Origin: Campylobacter suis
GTDB taxonomy: Bacteria; Campylobacterota; Campylobacteria; Campylobacterales; Campylobacteraceae
Length of the DNA stretch: 64,000 nucleotides
Direction: 5' to 3'
NCBI RefSeq assembly: GCF_905120475.1
Contig: NZ_CAJHOE010000001.1
Span: 620,001-684,000 of the forward strand
Shown: piece after piece, positions 1 to 8,033 of the stretch
Layout: each line of letters starts with the position of its first letter
Numbering within the stretch: position 1 is the first letter of the stretch
Position numbers and translations under genes: made by a program
The notes under the pieces: generated by a model
Told to the model about the DNA's origin: nothing
The model's database searches: none
The model's input: the letters and a program-made list of their open reading frames with translations, nothing else

Positions 1-2
1 TT

Positions 3-317
3 GTTGCTTCAGTTATCTATAACCGCCTAAATAAAGGTATGCGTTTGCAGATGGACGGCACGCTAAACTATGGAATTTACTCGCATATGGCAGTTACGCC
101 TGAGCGCATAAGAAACGACACAAGTGAGTTTAATACATACTTAAACAGCGGAGTTCCGCCGACACCTATTTGTGCTGTATCCATAGCAGCCATAAAGGCA
201 GCAGTCGCGCCAGCTAAAAGCGAATATCTTTACTTCGTCCTTGATAAAAAGAGTAAAAAACATCGTTTTTCAAAAACTCTAAACGAACACAACGCAAATA
301 TAAATTCTCAAAAATAA
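3..317 (+). CDS. mltG: Endolytic murein transglycosylase MltG, C-terminal fragment
   Basis: The frame is open from the window edge, so only about the last 104 residues are visible. MltG (YceG family) is an inner-membrane lytic transglycosylase that cuts nascent glycan strands in the periplasm. The visible part has the family signature after the active site: a YNRL segment followed by LQMDGTLNYG, close to the usual LQxDpTv(i)YG, and the later NTY..GLPPxPI-like segment (here NTYLNSGVPPTPI). The catalytic Glu lies upstream of the window. The tail is Lys-rich. An internal ATG at position 39 is not the real start because homology continues upstream of it. The gene is followed by mdh with a gap of about 67 nt. 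Confidence 0.85.
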   Translation, partial: VASVIYNRLNKGMRLQMDGTLNYGIYSHMAVTPERIRNDTSEFNTYLNSGVPPTPICAVSIAAIKAAVAPAKSEYLYFVLDKKSKKHRFSKTLNEHNANINSQK

Positions 318-384
318 GATGAGTTTAAAAACTTTGTAATAAAAAAAGTGCTAAATTTATGGGATTTTGATAAAAGGAACAAAG

Positions 385-1266
385 ATGAAAATTTCTGTTA
401 TCGGTGCTGGAAATGTTGGTGCAAGCACAGCTTACGCACTTGCTATGCGTGGAGTTTGCGATGAGCTTGCGATGGTTGATATATTTGGCACGACAGCCCA
501 GTCAAAAGCTATGGACATAGCTCAAAGCGTTCATGTTTTTAACAAAAACCTAAAGGTACTTGGCGGAGATGATTATGCATTGATTGCTAATAGCGATATT
601 GTAGTAATGACTGCTGGAAGTCCAAGAAAACCAGGACAAACTCGTGAGGATTTGCTACTTATAAATGCAAAAGTGCTTGATATGGCTGTTAAAAATATCG
701 TAAAATACGCTCCAAACGCCTTTATCGTAGTAGTTACAAACCCTCTTGATGTAATGGTTTATCTTGCTTATGAGTTTAGCGGTTTTGCAAAAAATAGAAT
801 AATAGGCATGGCTGGTGAGCTTGATAGTGCTAGGTTAAATTATGAAATTTCGACGCTAAAAGGCGAGTTTTGCTCATCTAGCAAAGTGGTGGGCGCGCAC
901 AATGACAAGATGATAATTTCTAAAAATTATTTGAGTACAAATTTAAACGACGATGAGCTTGCCCATATAGACAGTCAGACTAGAAATGGTGGAGCAAAGT
1001 TTGTAAATCTAGTAGGCACTTCAGCATTTTATGCTCCAGCTGCAGGAGCTGTAAAAATTTGTGAAGCTATAAAAAATGATACAAATGAGCTTCAAAGCGT
1101 AAGTATAGTGCTTGATGGTTTTGCTTGTGGAAGGCTTGCAAAGATCGGCAAAAATGGAGTCGGAGAGGTTAGTGAGTTTAACCTAACGGATAAAGAAAAT
1201 GAATCACTTAAGGCCAGTGAGGTTGAAATAGTGCAAAATATAAAATTTATCAAAGAAAATTTGTAA
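385..1266 (+). CDS. mdh: Malate dehydrogenase (LDH/MDH superfamily)
   Basis: The gene encodes a 293-residue NAD-dependent malate dehydrogenase, a TCA-cycle enzyme interconverting malate and oxaloacetate. The Rossmann motif GAGNVG is at residues 7-12. Arg81 in the mobile loop (PRKPGQTRED) selects a dicarboxylate substrate; lactate dehydrogenases have Gln there. Arg87, Asp147 in LDSAR and catalytic His172 (GAHND, where most relatives have GGHGD) complete the active site. I start at the ATG at 385, which has AAGGA a few bases upstream; an in-frame TTG at 367 has no ribosome site. The oor operon follows after 16 nt, so malate and 2-oxoglutarate oxidation are probably co-expressed. Confidence 0.93.
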   Translation: MKISVIGAGNVGASTAYALAMRGVCDELAMVDIFGTTAQSKAMDIAQSVHVFNKNLKVLGGDDYALIANSDIVVMTAGSPRKPGQTREDLLLINAKVLDMAVKNIVKYAPNAFIVVVTNPLDVMVYLAYEFSGFAKNRIIGMAGELDSARLNYEISTLKGEFCSSSKVVGAHNDKMIISKNYLSTNLNDDELAHIDSQTRNGGAKFVNLVGTSAFYAPAAGAVKICEAIKNDTNELQSVSIVLDGFACGRLAKIGKNGVGEVSEFNLTDKENESLKASEVEIVQNIKFIKENL

Positions 1267-1282
1267 AAAAGAAAGAATTTAG

Positions 1283-1591
1283 ATGATAATACGCGATGAT
1301 GTAGCGGTTTGGGTAGATGAGAGCAGATGTAAGGCGTGCGATGTGTGCGTTAGTAACTGCCCAGCTGGCGTGCTTGGTATGCGGCTTGAGGCTAGTACTG
1401 TGCTTGGAAAGATGATAGAGGTTGTACATCCTGATGCCTGTATTGGGTGTAGGGATTGTGAGTTGCATTGTCCTGACTTTGCAATATATGTCGCTCAAAA
1501 AGGCTTTAAATTTGCAAAACTTACGCCAGAAGCAAAAGAGAGAGCTTTGGCTGTTCGAGCAAATAAATTTCAAAAATTGGAGAGCCTATGA
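1283..1591 (+). CDS. oorD: 2-oxoglutarate:acceptor oxidoreductase delta subunit (2x[4Fe-4S] ferredoxin)
   Basis: This 102-residue ferredoxin-like subunit passes electrons from the OorAB catalytic core. Two complete [4Fe-4S] motifs are visible: Cys16/19/22/26 and Cys53/56/59/63, each followed by Pro. OOR complexes oxidise 2-oxoglutarate to succinyl-CoA with ferredoxin, flavodoxin or menaquinone as acceptor and replace the 2-oxoglutarate dehydrogenase complex in Campylobacterota. The gene is first in oorDABC, and its stop codon overlaps the oorA start in an ATGA arrangement. Confidence 0.93.
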   Translation: MIIRDDVAVWVDESRCKACDVCVSNCPAGVLGMRLEASTVLGKMIEVVHPDACIGCRDCELHCPDFAIYVAQKGFKFAKLTPEAKERALAVRANKFQKLESL

Positions 1592-2718
1592 GAGAGCTTA
1601 TAACTACTGGAAATGAGCTTGTTGCAAGGGCGGCTATTGAGTGCGGATGTAAATTTTTTGGCGGTTATCCTATAACCCCAAGCAGTGAGATAGCTCATGA
1701 GTTAAGCTCTCTTTTGCCTGCAAATGGCGGAACTTTCATACAGATGGAAGACGAGATAGCTGGTATATGTGTTGCTCTTGGTGCGTCAATGAGTGGTACA
1801 AAGGCTATGACAGCCAGTTCTGGACCTGGGATCTCACTAAAGGCTGAGCAGATAGGTTACTCTTTTATCGCTGAAATTCCACTTGTTATAGTAAATGTCA
1901 TGCGTGGTGGACCATCCACTGGACTTCCTACAAGGGTGGCGCAGGGCGATGTTTTGCAAGCAAAAAACCCAACCCACGGCGATGTAAATATGATAGTGCT
2001 TGCGCCATCAAGCTTAACTGAGTGCTACACCATGACGGTTCATGCTTTTAATATGGCTGAGCGTTTTATGACGCCAGTTATGTTGCTACTTGATGAGACT
2101 ATAGGACACATGCAAGCAAGGGTTAAGATACCTGAAATTTCAGAACTAACTATTATCTCAAGAAAAAGCTTTGATGGTGATGTTAGTCAATATCAACCAT
2201 ATGCGGTAAAACATAATGAGCCAGCCGTGCTAAATCCATTTTTTAAAGGCTATCGCTATCATGTTACTGGACTTCATCACGGCGAAAGAGGCTTTCCGAC
2301 TGAAGATGGCGATATAGTTGCATATAACATGAAAAGACTATTTGATAAGATAGACAGCTATACAAATGATATAGAAAAATTTGAAGAGTTTATGCTAGAT
2401 GATGCCGAAATCTGCATAATAGCCTATGGAGGCGTCGCTCTTTCAGCAAGATAAGCTGTGCTAAATTTACGCCAAAAAGGGGTAAAGGTAGGGCTGTTTA
2501 AACCTATATCATTGTTTCCAATGTGCGTTAGTGAGCTTTATAAAATAGCAAAGAAATTTCAAAAACTACTCATCTGTGAGCTAAATTTGGGACAATACGC
2601 TGGTGAAGTCGTAAAAGTAACAGCAAGAAATGATTTTTGCACACTTTTTAAAGTAAATGGCAGACCTATAAGTCCAGCTGAGATTGAGAAAAAACTAGGA
2701 GAGTGCTATGGCGTTTGA
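1588..2718 (+). pseudogene. oorA: 2-oxoglutarate:acceptor oxidoreductase alpha subunit, interrupted by an in-frame TAA
   Basis: The same frame is open from 1588 to 2718 (376 codons, about the length expected for OorA) except for one TAA at 2452-2454. The first part (288 residues) holds the pyrimidine-binding domain with GGYPITPSSE and MEDEIAG. The stop falls after IAYGGVALSAR, inside the first strand and helix of the second domain. The second part resumes at once (AVLNLRQKGVKVGLF, ELNLGQY, NGRPISPAEI) and runs to a normal end overlapping oorB. No base is gained or lost, so this is a nonsense change; Glu or another single-base neighbour of TAA is expected there. A GTG at 2458 could restart translation but has no clear ribosome site. 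The cause may be a real mutation, a base-call error or readthrough. Confidence 0.85.
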
Positions 2719-3550
2719 TTATGATAAGTATCTAAGAACGGATAAGATGCCTACACTTTGGTGCTGGGGCTGTGGCGATGGTGTTGTTCTAAAAAGCGTG
2801 GTACGAGCCATAGATGAGCTTGGTTGGGATATGAATGATGTTTGTGTGGTGAGCGGTATAGGCTGTAGCGGGCGCTTTTCAAGCTATATAAACTGCAACA
2901 CTGTTCACACTACGCATGGGCGAGCGACAGCATATGCAACTGGCATAAAACTGGCAAATCCAGACAAAAAAGTCATCGTCATTACTGGCGATGGCGATGG
3001 TCTTGCCATAGGTACCAGCTACACTTTGCACGCTGCACGCAGAAATATAGGCATAAAGCATATCTTAATAAACAACTTCATCTACGGTCTTACAAATTCT
3101 CAAACAAGCCCGACAACGCCAAGGGGTTTTTGGACTGCGACAGCTGAGTATGGCAATATCGATCCAAGTTTTGATACCTGTAAGCTTTTAATGGGGGCAG
3201 GAGCTAGCTTTGTAGCAAGACAGAGTGTGCTTGAGCCAACAAAGCTTACAAGACTTTTAAAAGATGGTTTTGAGCACGATGGTTATGCATTTTTTGATGT
3301 TTTTTCAAACTGCCATATAAATTTGGGTCGTAAAAACAAAATGGGCGAAGCTGTAAAAAATCTTGAATGGATAGGCTCAAGAATTTTAGACAAGACTAAA
3401 TTTGAAGCACTTGATGAGGGCGATAAAGAGGATAAATTCCCGCTAGGAGTGCTTCATAAAGATGAACGAACCGAATACACAAAAGCATATGCAAAGGTAA
3501 TAGCCAAAATGCGCGATGGGGTGGATATAAATTTTAAGGAGCTAGCGTGA
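2708..3550 (+). CDS. oorB: 2-oxoglutarate:acceptor oxidoreductase beta subunit (thiamine diphosphate binding)
   Basis: The 280-residue subunit binds thiamine diphosphate and a [4Fe-4S] cluster and forms the catalytic core with OorA. An early WCWGCGDG segment supplies cluster cysteines. GDGDGLAIG followed by the conserved NNFIYGLTNSQTSPTTP block forms the ThDP/Mg site typical of this family. The start at 2708 overlaps the last 11 nt of oorA, so translation is probably coupled, and a truncated oorA could reduce oorB expression. Confidence 0.93.
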   Translation: MAFDYDKYLRTDKMPTLWCWGCGDGVVLKSVVRAIDELGWDMNDVCVVSGIGCSGRFSSYINCNTVHTTHGRATAYATGIKLANPDKKVIVITGDGDGLAIGTSYTLHAARRNIGIKHILINNFIYGLTNSQTSPTTPRGFWTATAEYGNIDPSFDTCKLLMGAGASFVARQSVLEPTKLTRLLKDGFEHDGYAFFDVFSNCHINLGRKNKMGEAVKNLEWIGSRILDKTKFEALDEGDKEDKFPLGVLHKDERTEYTKAYAKVIAKMRDGVDINFKELA

Positions 3551-4098
3551 AAAGTGAGCTTAGATTTGTTGGAGTTGGCGGGCAGGGCGTTATTTTAGCT
3601 GGCGAAATTCTGGCAGCCGCAAAGATAGAGAGTGGAGGATATGGAGTAAAAGCATCTACCTACACTTCACAAGTGCGCGGTGGTCCAACTAAGGTTGATA
3701 TTATCCTTGATGAGAGTGAAATTTTATATCCCTATGCAAACGAAGGTCATATAGACTTTATGCTTGCTACGGCACAAAAAAGTTATGATGCTTTTAAAGA
3801 TGGCGTGAAAGATGGGGGTATTATAGTTATTGAGCCAAATTTAGTTAAGGCGAGCCAAGAGGATAAAAATAGATGGAAAATTTATGAGATCCCTATCATC
3901 TCTATTGCAAAAGATGAAGTTGGAAATGTCATAACTCAAAGTGTCGTTGCGCTTGGTGTTGCTGTTGCAATGAGTGGCTGCATAGATGAACATGTCGTGC
4001 GTGCCAGTATGCTTTCTCATGTGCCAGAAAAGGTGGCTGTAGCAAATGACAAAGCCTATGCTCTTGGACTAAAGTACGCAAGAGAGCTTTTGGGGTAA
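3547..4098 (+). CDS. oorC: 2-oxoglutarate:acceptor oxidoreductase gamma subunit
   Basis: This 183-residue protein is the gamma subunit of the OOR complex. The N-terminus has the family glycine motif GVGGQGVILAGE (residues 8-19), followed by TYTSQVRGGPTKVDI, which is diagnostic for the gamma domain of 2-oxoacid oxidoreductases. A GTG start at 3547 overlaps the oorB stop (GTGA), consistent with coupled translation. It is the last gene of oorDABC; a long AT-rich inverted repeat follows. Confidence 0.93.
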   Translation: MKSELRFVGVGGQGVILAGEILAAAKIESGGYGVKASTYTSQVRGGPTKVDIILDESEILYPYANEGHIDFMLATAQKSYDAFKDGVKDGGIIVIEPNLVKASQEDKNRWKIYEIPIISIAKDEVGNVITQSVVALGVAVAMSGCIDEHVVRASMLSHVPEKVAVANDKAYALGLKYARELLG

Positions 4099-4106
4099 TA
4101 AAATCG

Positions 4107-4144
4107 ATTAAAATTTTGAGTTTTAAAAAGTTCAAAATTTTAAT
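4107..4144. terminator. AT-rich perfect inverted repeat between convergent oorC and the fliT-like gene
   Basis: Two 13-nt arms, 4107-4119 and 4132-4144, are exact reverse complements around a 12-nt loop. The arms are almost pure A/T with one G-C pair, so the hairpin is weak for its length. Its place just after the oorC stop and before the end of the reverse flagellar operon suits a bidirectional terminator. Function is inferred from position only. Confidence 0.5.
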
Positions 4145-4197
4145 TTATACGGTAAAGTTGCGTTTTAAATTTAAATAATTTGAATAAAAGCTAGGTT

Positions 4198-4419
4198 TTA
4201 TGAGTTCATATATCTTTTAATGTTATTAACCTTGGCTATCTCGCCTTCTATATGCTTACTTTTTGTTTTTAAAATTTCAATCGCTGATGCCGTTAGAGCT
4301 TGTGCCTCTACTGCGTCTTGAGATGAAAATTTTTGCTCGTTAAAACTTGCGACAAGCCTTTTTATTGCATCAAAATCTTCATTTATGATAGCAAGCTTAA
4401 AGTCATCTAGCCACTTCAT
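4198..4419 (-). CDS. Small FliT-like protein of the flagellar cap operon
   Basis: A roughly 73-residue, mostly helical, charged protein (MKWLDDFKLAIINEDFDAIKR...) sits directly after fliS. I chose the ATG at 4419 because it overlaps the fliS stop as ATGA; an earlier in-frame ATG at 4440 would lie inside fliS. In many bacteria the gene after fliS is fliT, a chaperone for the cap protein FliD. Size, helical character and position fit, but I see no sequence motif that proves it, so no symbol is given. Confidence 0.7.
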   Translation of the reverse strand: MKWLDDFKLAIINEDFDAIKRLVASFNEQKFSSQDAVEAQALTASAIEILKTKSKHIEGEIAKVNNIKRYMNS

Positions 4420-4790
4420 TGGGCTGTGCTCTCTCTCCATGCTTCTGAAAGCTGCTTGACTACATTTGTAACTTCATTTAGAGCGGCTATATCGTCTTTT
4501 ATGTTTGCTTGAACTAAAAGCTCAATCTGCCTAGTGTATAGCCCACTAAGATAGTGAGCTATATTTCCTTGTGAGTAATCAAGTGAATTTAAAAGCTCAA
4601 CAAATATAGCATTTGCTTTATTGATATTGTAGACCTTTTTTTCGATATCACCAGCCTCTATAGCCTTTTTTGTACGAAAAATAAATCTCAAAATACCATC
4701 ATATAACATCTCAATAAGTTTAGTCGGAGACTCTATGCCTCCGACACTTGACTGTGCATATGCTGCGTATGCTGTATTGTTTATGCCCAT
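4416..4790 (-). CDS. fliS: Flagellin export chaperone FliS
   Basis: The 124-residue protein has the FliS hallmarks: an N-terminal NTAYAAYAQSSVGG segment, then PTKLIEMLYDGILRFI, and a helical body with NINKANAIFVELLNSLDYSQGNIAHYLSGLY. FliS binds the C-terminus of flagellin in the cytoplasm and prevents early polymerisation before export. It lies 8 nt after fliD in the flaG-fliD-fliS-fliT-like transcription unit and should share its sigma28 control. Confidence 0.93.
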   Translation of the reverse strand: MGINNTAYAAYAQSSVGGIESPTKLIEMLYDGILRFIFRTKKAIEAGDIEKKVYNINKANAIFVELLNSLDYSQGNIAHYLSGLYTRQIELLVQANIKDDIAALNEVTNVVKQLSEAWRESTAQ

Positions 4791-4798
4791 TTTATCCC

Positions 4799-6610
4799 TT
4801 AGTCTTTACTTTTTAATTCCGCATCTATCATAGCTTTTAGCGTTGCGAATTGATTTTCAAGCTCAGCTATCTGTGCATCGTACTTACTCCAAGTATCGCG
4901 CATAGATTGATATTTTTCATCTAGTGTTGTCTGAGCCTTTTCTTTTTCTTTTTCTAATTTTTTGTTCTCTTCTACTAAATTTGAACTATAAAGCGTAAGT
5001 GAGCCTTTTTCTCCAGTAAGTTTATCAACTTGTTCAGTTAATTTTGTAAATAAACCCTCTGTTGTCGTGCTTCTTGCATTTACAGTTTGTTCGCTCATAC
5101 CAAAATTTGCTAGGACATTATTTTTGCCTTTTATTTCAATGTCTGCACCATCGCTTATTTTTAGTATTATCCTTGTTTCATCTGGACTCAAACTAGCATT
5201 AAGACCTAAAACTCCAGCGCTATTTATGGCTTTTAAAAGTGCCAACGCATTATCTTTTGCGCTTGAGCCAGCGCTTGTTTCTTCAAGTTTTATCGTTTGA
5301 CCATTTATAACCAAGTCTCCCGCTTCAAGTTTTAGAGCACCATCTTTAACAGCACTTGTTCCCATGTAGGTTATAGTCTCAATAGTTGTGGCACCCATGA
5401 AAAATTTTCTAACATCTTCTGCATCAGCTGAAAGTTTAGCTGAAAACTGAGATGCGTCAAACTCAAGTTTGCCTTTTTCGTTCATTGTTACGCCATACTG
5501 ATCTATACTCTTGCCTTCGTCGTTTTGACCTGTTAAAATTCTATTAAGCGTTTGTCTTATAGATGTTATCTCGTTTATGCCTTGCAAATATCCAGACTGA
5601 CCAGTTTCGCTATCATAGCTTGTAGCCTTGTCTAAGTTTTCTGTTAGAAGGTTGTACTGCTCTACCATCTCTTGTACAAATTTACCAAGGTCGGCTGTAT
5701 CTTGAGTAACATTAAAGCTTGATTTGCCAACTTCATTTAGTGTTATTGATATACCAGAACGCAAGTCATCAAATTTATTTGTCGTTCTAGTTATCTCAAG
5801 ACCGTTGTAGTTAAATTTTGCATCTTGTGCTGTTGTAAGCCTATTTTTTTCAAGATTTGATGTCATTTTTGGTGTGCCATCTTCGTTTGTTAAGAGATCG
5901 CCTTTTTCATCTTTGTCTTGAAATTGCGTACTATCTAGACCTATTTTAGCTAGTGAGTCGCCAGTTTTTTGTGTAAGGGTAAAAGACTGATCTGCGCCAG
6001 TGCTTGCTGATTGGATAACCATCTGATAGCCATTTCCTACATTTATCATCCTAGCTTGCACATCAGCACCTGCACGCTCATTTATCATATCTGCTAGATC
6101 TTGATATGTTGTCGAAGCTTTAACATCTATAGAGTGTTTAACCCCGCGTATCTCTATCTCAAAGCTTGAGTCTTCGGTTACGCCTATAAGTTCAGATGCG
6201 CTTGCAAATTTATTTGTTTTAAAACTATCTCTTTGTGCTAGCTGTGTGACATCTAGTGAAAGATCTTGTACGCTTACACCAGAAGCAACAGTGATACTAG
6301 CACTTGTTCCAGTAGAGCTTACCGCTCTTTTTGCATAGTTTGACTCATCAGTTAGTTTAGAAAATGATGAATTTACATTATTAAGCAAAGTGATAACAGC
6401 ATTAACATCCTCTTTGATGTCGGTATTTTTCTCAATCTTTCTAGTCATTGGATTTACTTGAGCTGCTTCGTCTGCTGCCTTTAGTTTATTAAGTAAATCA
6501 TCACTAAGCTTGTTGCTACTACCTAGACCAAGCGTTCCGTATTTTGATGTGTTTGCACTCGTTGTTGTCGGTGTACTAGCACTTGAAGTGCTTGATGAAA
6601 CCTCTGCCAT
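4799..6610 (-). CDS. fliD: Flagellar filament cap protein FliD
   Basis: This 603-residue protein is the filament cap that folds exported flagellin at the distal tip. The N-terminus is a Ser/Thr-rich disordered tail followed by YGTLGLGSS and the DDLLNKLKAAD helix. The middle is repetitive surface domain. The C-terminus (about residues 525-600) is a long heptad-like helix rich in Lys/Glu, as in other FliD proteins. The gene starts directly after the flaG stop. The length is within the Campylobacter range. Confidence 0.93.
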   Translation of the reverse strand: MAEVSSSTSSASTPTTTSANTSKYGTLGLGSSNKLSDDLLNKLKAADEAAQVNPMTRKIEKNTDIKEDVNAVITLLNNVNSSFSKLTDESNYAKRAVSSTGTSASITVASGVSVQDLSLDVTQLAQRDSFKTNKFASASELIGVTEDSSFEIEIRGVKHSIDVKASTTYQDLADMINERAGADVQARMINVGNGYQMVIQSASTGADQSFTLTQKTGDSLAKIGLDSTQFQDKDEKGDLLTNEDGTPKMTSNLEKNRLTTAQDAKFNYNGLEITRTTNKFDDLRSGISITLNEVGKSSFNVTQDTADLGKFVQEMVEQYNLLTENLDKATSYDSETGQSGYLQGINEITSIRQTLNRILTGQNDEGKSIDQYGVTMNEKGKLEFDASQFSAKLSADAEDVRKFFMGATTIETITYMGTSAVKDGALKLEAGDLVINGQTIKLEETSAGSSAKDNALALLKAINSAGVLGLNASLSPDETRIILKISDGADIEIKGKNNVLANFGMSEQTVNARSTTTEGLFTKLTEQVDKLTGEKGSLTLYSSNLVEENKKLEKEKEKAQTTLDEKYQSMRDTWSKYDAQIAELENQFATLKAMIDAELKSKD

Positions 6611-6976
6611 TTAACTCTCCTTGTCAAAAAGCATACCGATGCTTTCCTTAAAATACTTTGATATCCTTAACGCCTCTTTTGTTGGAAGCTCTCTTATAAT
6701 ATCACCTGTGTTTGCCTCTCTAACTTGCACAACCATAACTTTATCAGACATATTAAAGCTGAATCTTATATTTGTATCAAGCTGTTCCATCTGAAAATTC
6801 AACTTCTCAGTCATATCTTCAAGTTTTAGTTTTGCCTCTTCTTGAGAAAGTCCGCTAAACTCATCTACTTCCACTTTTGCAGATGCTCTAGCTCTCTCAA
6901 CCTCTCTAGTGTGTGAGTTAAAAGCAGCCGTATCTACAACTGGCTGGCTAAGAATTGAATTGCTTGAAATTTCCAT
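6611..6976 (-). CDS. flaG: FlaG family flagellar protein
   Basis: The 121-residue protein has the FlaG core near its end: LNFQMEQLDTNIRFSFN, then VQVREANTGDIIRELPTKEAL. FlaG proteins limit filament length or number in several species; the mechanism is not well known. It is the first gene of the cap operon and has a clear AGGAG ribosome site. An almost ideal sigma28 promoter lies at 7009-7035. Confidence 0.92.
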   Translation of the reverse strand: MEISSNSILSQPVVDTAAFNSHTREVERARASAKVEVDEFSGLSQEEAKLKLEDMTEKLNFQMEQLDTNIRFSFNMSDKVMVVQVREANTGDIIRELPTKEALRISKYFKESIGMLFDKES

Positions 6977-7008
6977 TTTTTCACTCCTTGAAAAACCTTT
7001 ACATGGGT

Positions 7009-7035
7009 ATATCGTTCTTTTTTTGAAAAACTTTA
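7009..7035 (-). promoter_or_regulatory. Sigma28 (FliA) promoter of flaG-fliD-fliS
   Basis: On the reverse strand, TAAAGTTT (7035-7028), exactly 11 nt, then AACGATAT (7016-7009). The enterobacterial FliA consensus is TAAAGTTT-N11-GCCGATAA, and Campylobacter -10 boxes are usually CGATAT/CGATAA. The -35 element matches completely, the spacing is exact, and the promoter lies about 35 nt before the flaG start. Confidence 0.9.
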
Positions 7036-7050
7036 TAGTATTTTATAATT

Positions 7051-7063
7051 TTTTTGCTAAAAT
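7051..7063 (+). promoter_or_regulatory. Extended -10 promoter before the 7087 gene
   Basis: The sequence TTTTTGC followed by TAAAAT at 7058-7063 resembles Campylobacter housekeeping promoters, which have a strong -10 with upstream TTTTGC and little -35. It lies 24 nt before the ATG at 7087. Confidence 0.5.
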
Positions 7064-7086
7064 TATGCAAATTTAAAAGGAAAGTT

Positions 7087-7416
7087 ATGAAAATTTCGTT
7101 TGAATGCGAGTGCATTATGCTTCAAAAGTCGCTTTTGCTTTTTTGTAAAGAATTTATCTCACCACACAAAGAGTGTGATTTTGTCGTATCTGATACTCAA
7201 GTAAGCTCTCAAAAACCAGTTTTTTTGATAGGTTCACACATAAATTTACCATTTTCAAAACAAAATTTACTAAATGCGCTTGAGGAGTTTTATTCTGCTA
7301 TTCAGATAAAGCAACCAAATTTTCAGATAAAGGGCGAAAATTTTGAGGCAAAGCTTGATGTATTGTTGGCAAATTTTAAAAATGACCTGATAGCTCTTGT
7401 AAAGGCTGAGAGTTGA
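7087..7416 (+). CDS. Conserved hypothetical protein upstream of the rsmD-like gene
   Basis: A 109-residue protein of unknown function. I start at the ATG at 7087, which has an AAAGGAAAG ribosome site; the earlier in-frame TTG at 7054 has none. It has an ornithine-free, Cys-containing N-terminus (SFECECIMLQKS), no transmembrane segment and a helical C-terminal half. Its stop overlaps the TTG start of the next gene (TTGA), so the two are translationally coupled. As I recall, C. jejuni has an uncharacterised gene of similar size in the same place, two genes before flgI. Confidence 0.75.
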   Translation: MKISFECECIMLQKSLLLFCKEFISPHKECDFVVSDTQVSSQKPVFLIGSHINLPFSKQNLLNALEEFYSAIQIKQPNFQIKGENFEAKLDVLLANFKNDLIALVKAES

Positions 7417-7976
7417 GACTTTTTGCTACTATCTCGACCGGAAAATTTAAAGGCAAAAAGATAGAACTCCCAAGTTTAAAAACAACAAGAAGCACAAAAA
7501 GTATCGTAAAGGGTTCATTTTTTGATACGGTGCGTGATGAGCTTTATGGTAAGGTTTTTATCGAGGGGTTTGGAGGAAGTGCTTTAATGGCGTGCGAGGC
7601 GTTTAGTAACGGCGCAAAGAATGCCATTGCTATAGAGATAGATAAAGATGCCTTTAAGCTTACATCAAAAAATATGGCTAGTATCGATAAAAATTTAAAA
7701 GCCATACATGGCGATAGTTTTGCACTTTTACCAGCTATCATCGCATCCGCAAGTGAGCCAGTCATGCTCTATCTTGATCCGCCATTTGATATCAGAAATG
7801 GCTTTGGTGATATTTATAAAAAGACGGTAAAAATGGTAGAAAGTCTAGATGAGAGTAAAATTTTCATGATAATTTTTGAGCACTCATCCCAGATAAAATT
7901 TGATGAGAAAATTTCTAATTTTACTATGTTTAAATCAAAAAAATTCGGTGCAACTACACTAAGTTACTACTCATAA
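7413..7976 (+). CDS. RsmD-like N2-guanine RNA methyltransferase
   Basis: The 187-residue protein looks like the RsmD family, which methylates G966 of 16S rRNA using S-adenosylmethionine. The N-terminus has GKFKGKKIELP and TRSTKSIVKGSFFD, matching the family's G-x-(K/R)-G...R-P-T...V-(R/K)-x-x-x-F-(N/D) pattern. FIEGFGGSALMACEA (about 49-63) is the cofactor site, and DPPF at 122-125 is the catalytic motif. It starts with TTG at 7413, overlapping the previous stop. It is often annotated only as a DNA/RNA methylase, so I leave the symbol empty. Confidence 0.8.
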   Translation: MRLFATISTGKFKGKKIELPSLKTTRSTKSIVKGSFFDTVRDELYGKVFIEGFGGSALMACEAFSNGAKNAIAIEIDKDAFKLTSKNMASIDKNLKAIHGDSFALLPAIIASASEPVMLYLDPPFDIRNGFGDIYKKTVKMVESLDESKIFMIIFEHSSQIKFDEKISNFTMFKSKKFGATTLSYYS

Positions 7977-7983
7977 TCAAAAT

Positions 7984-8001
7984 TTGGAATAATTTTTGCT
8001 T
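7984..8001 (+). promoter_or_regulatory. Sigma54 (RpoN) promoter of the flgI operon
   Basis: TTGGAAT at 7984-7990 and TTGCTT at 7996-8001, with GG and GC separated by exactly 10 nt. This is the Campylobacter sigma54 pattern TTGGAAC-N4-TTGCTT with one change. In Campylobacter, sigma54 with FlgSR drives rod, ring and hook genes; flgI encodes the P-ring, so the assignment fits. It lies about 33 nt before the start. Confidence 0.88.
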
Positions 8002-8033
8002 ATATATCGCAGTTAAATCCAAAAAGGACTGTG

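Noticed and set aside
1250-1573. Reverse-strand ORF opposite oorD
   Set aside because: It is antisense to a ferredoxin with complete cysteine motifs and has no ribosome site.
2452-2454. The oorA stop as recoding (selenocysteine or pyrrolysine)
   Set aside because: The codon is TAA. Selenocysteine uses TGA and pyrrolysine TAG, and no structured element is visible downstream.
2458-2718. A separate 86-residue gene
   Set aside because: It is the continuation of OorA in the same frame and has no ribosome site of its own.
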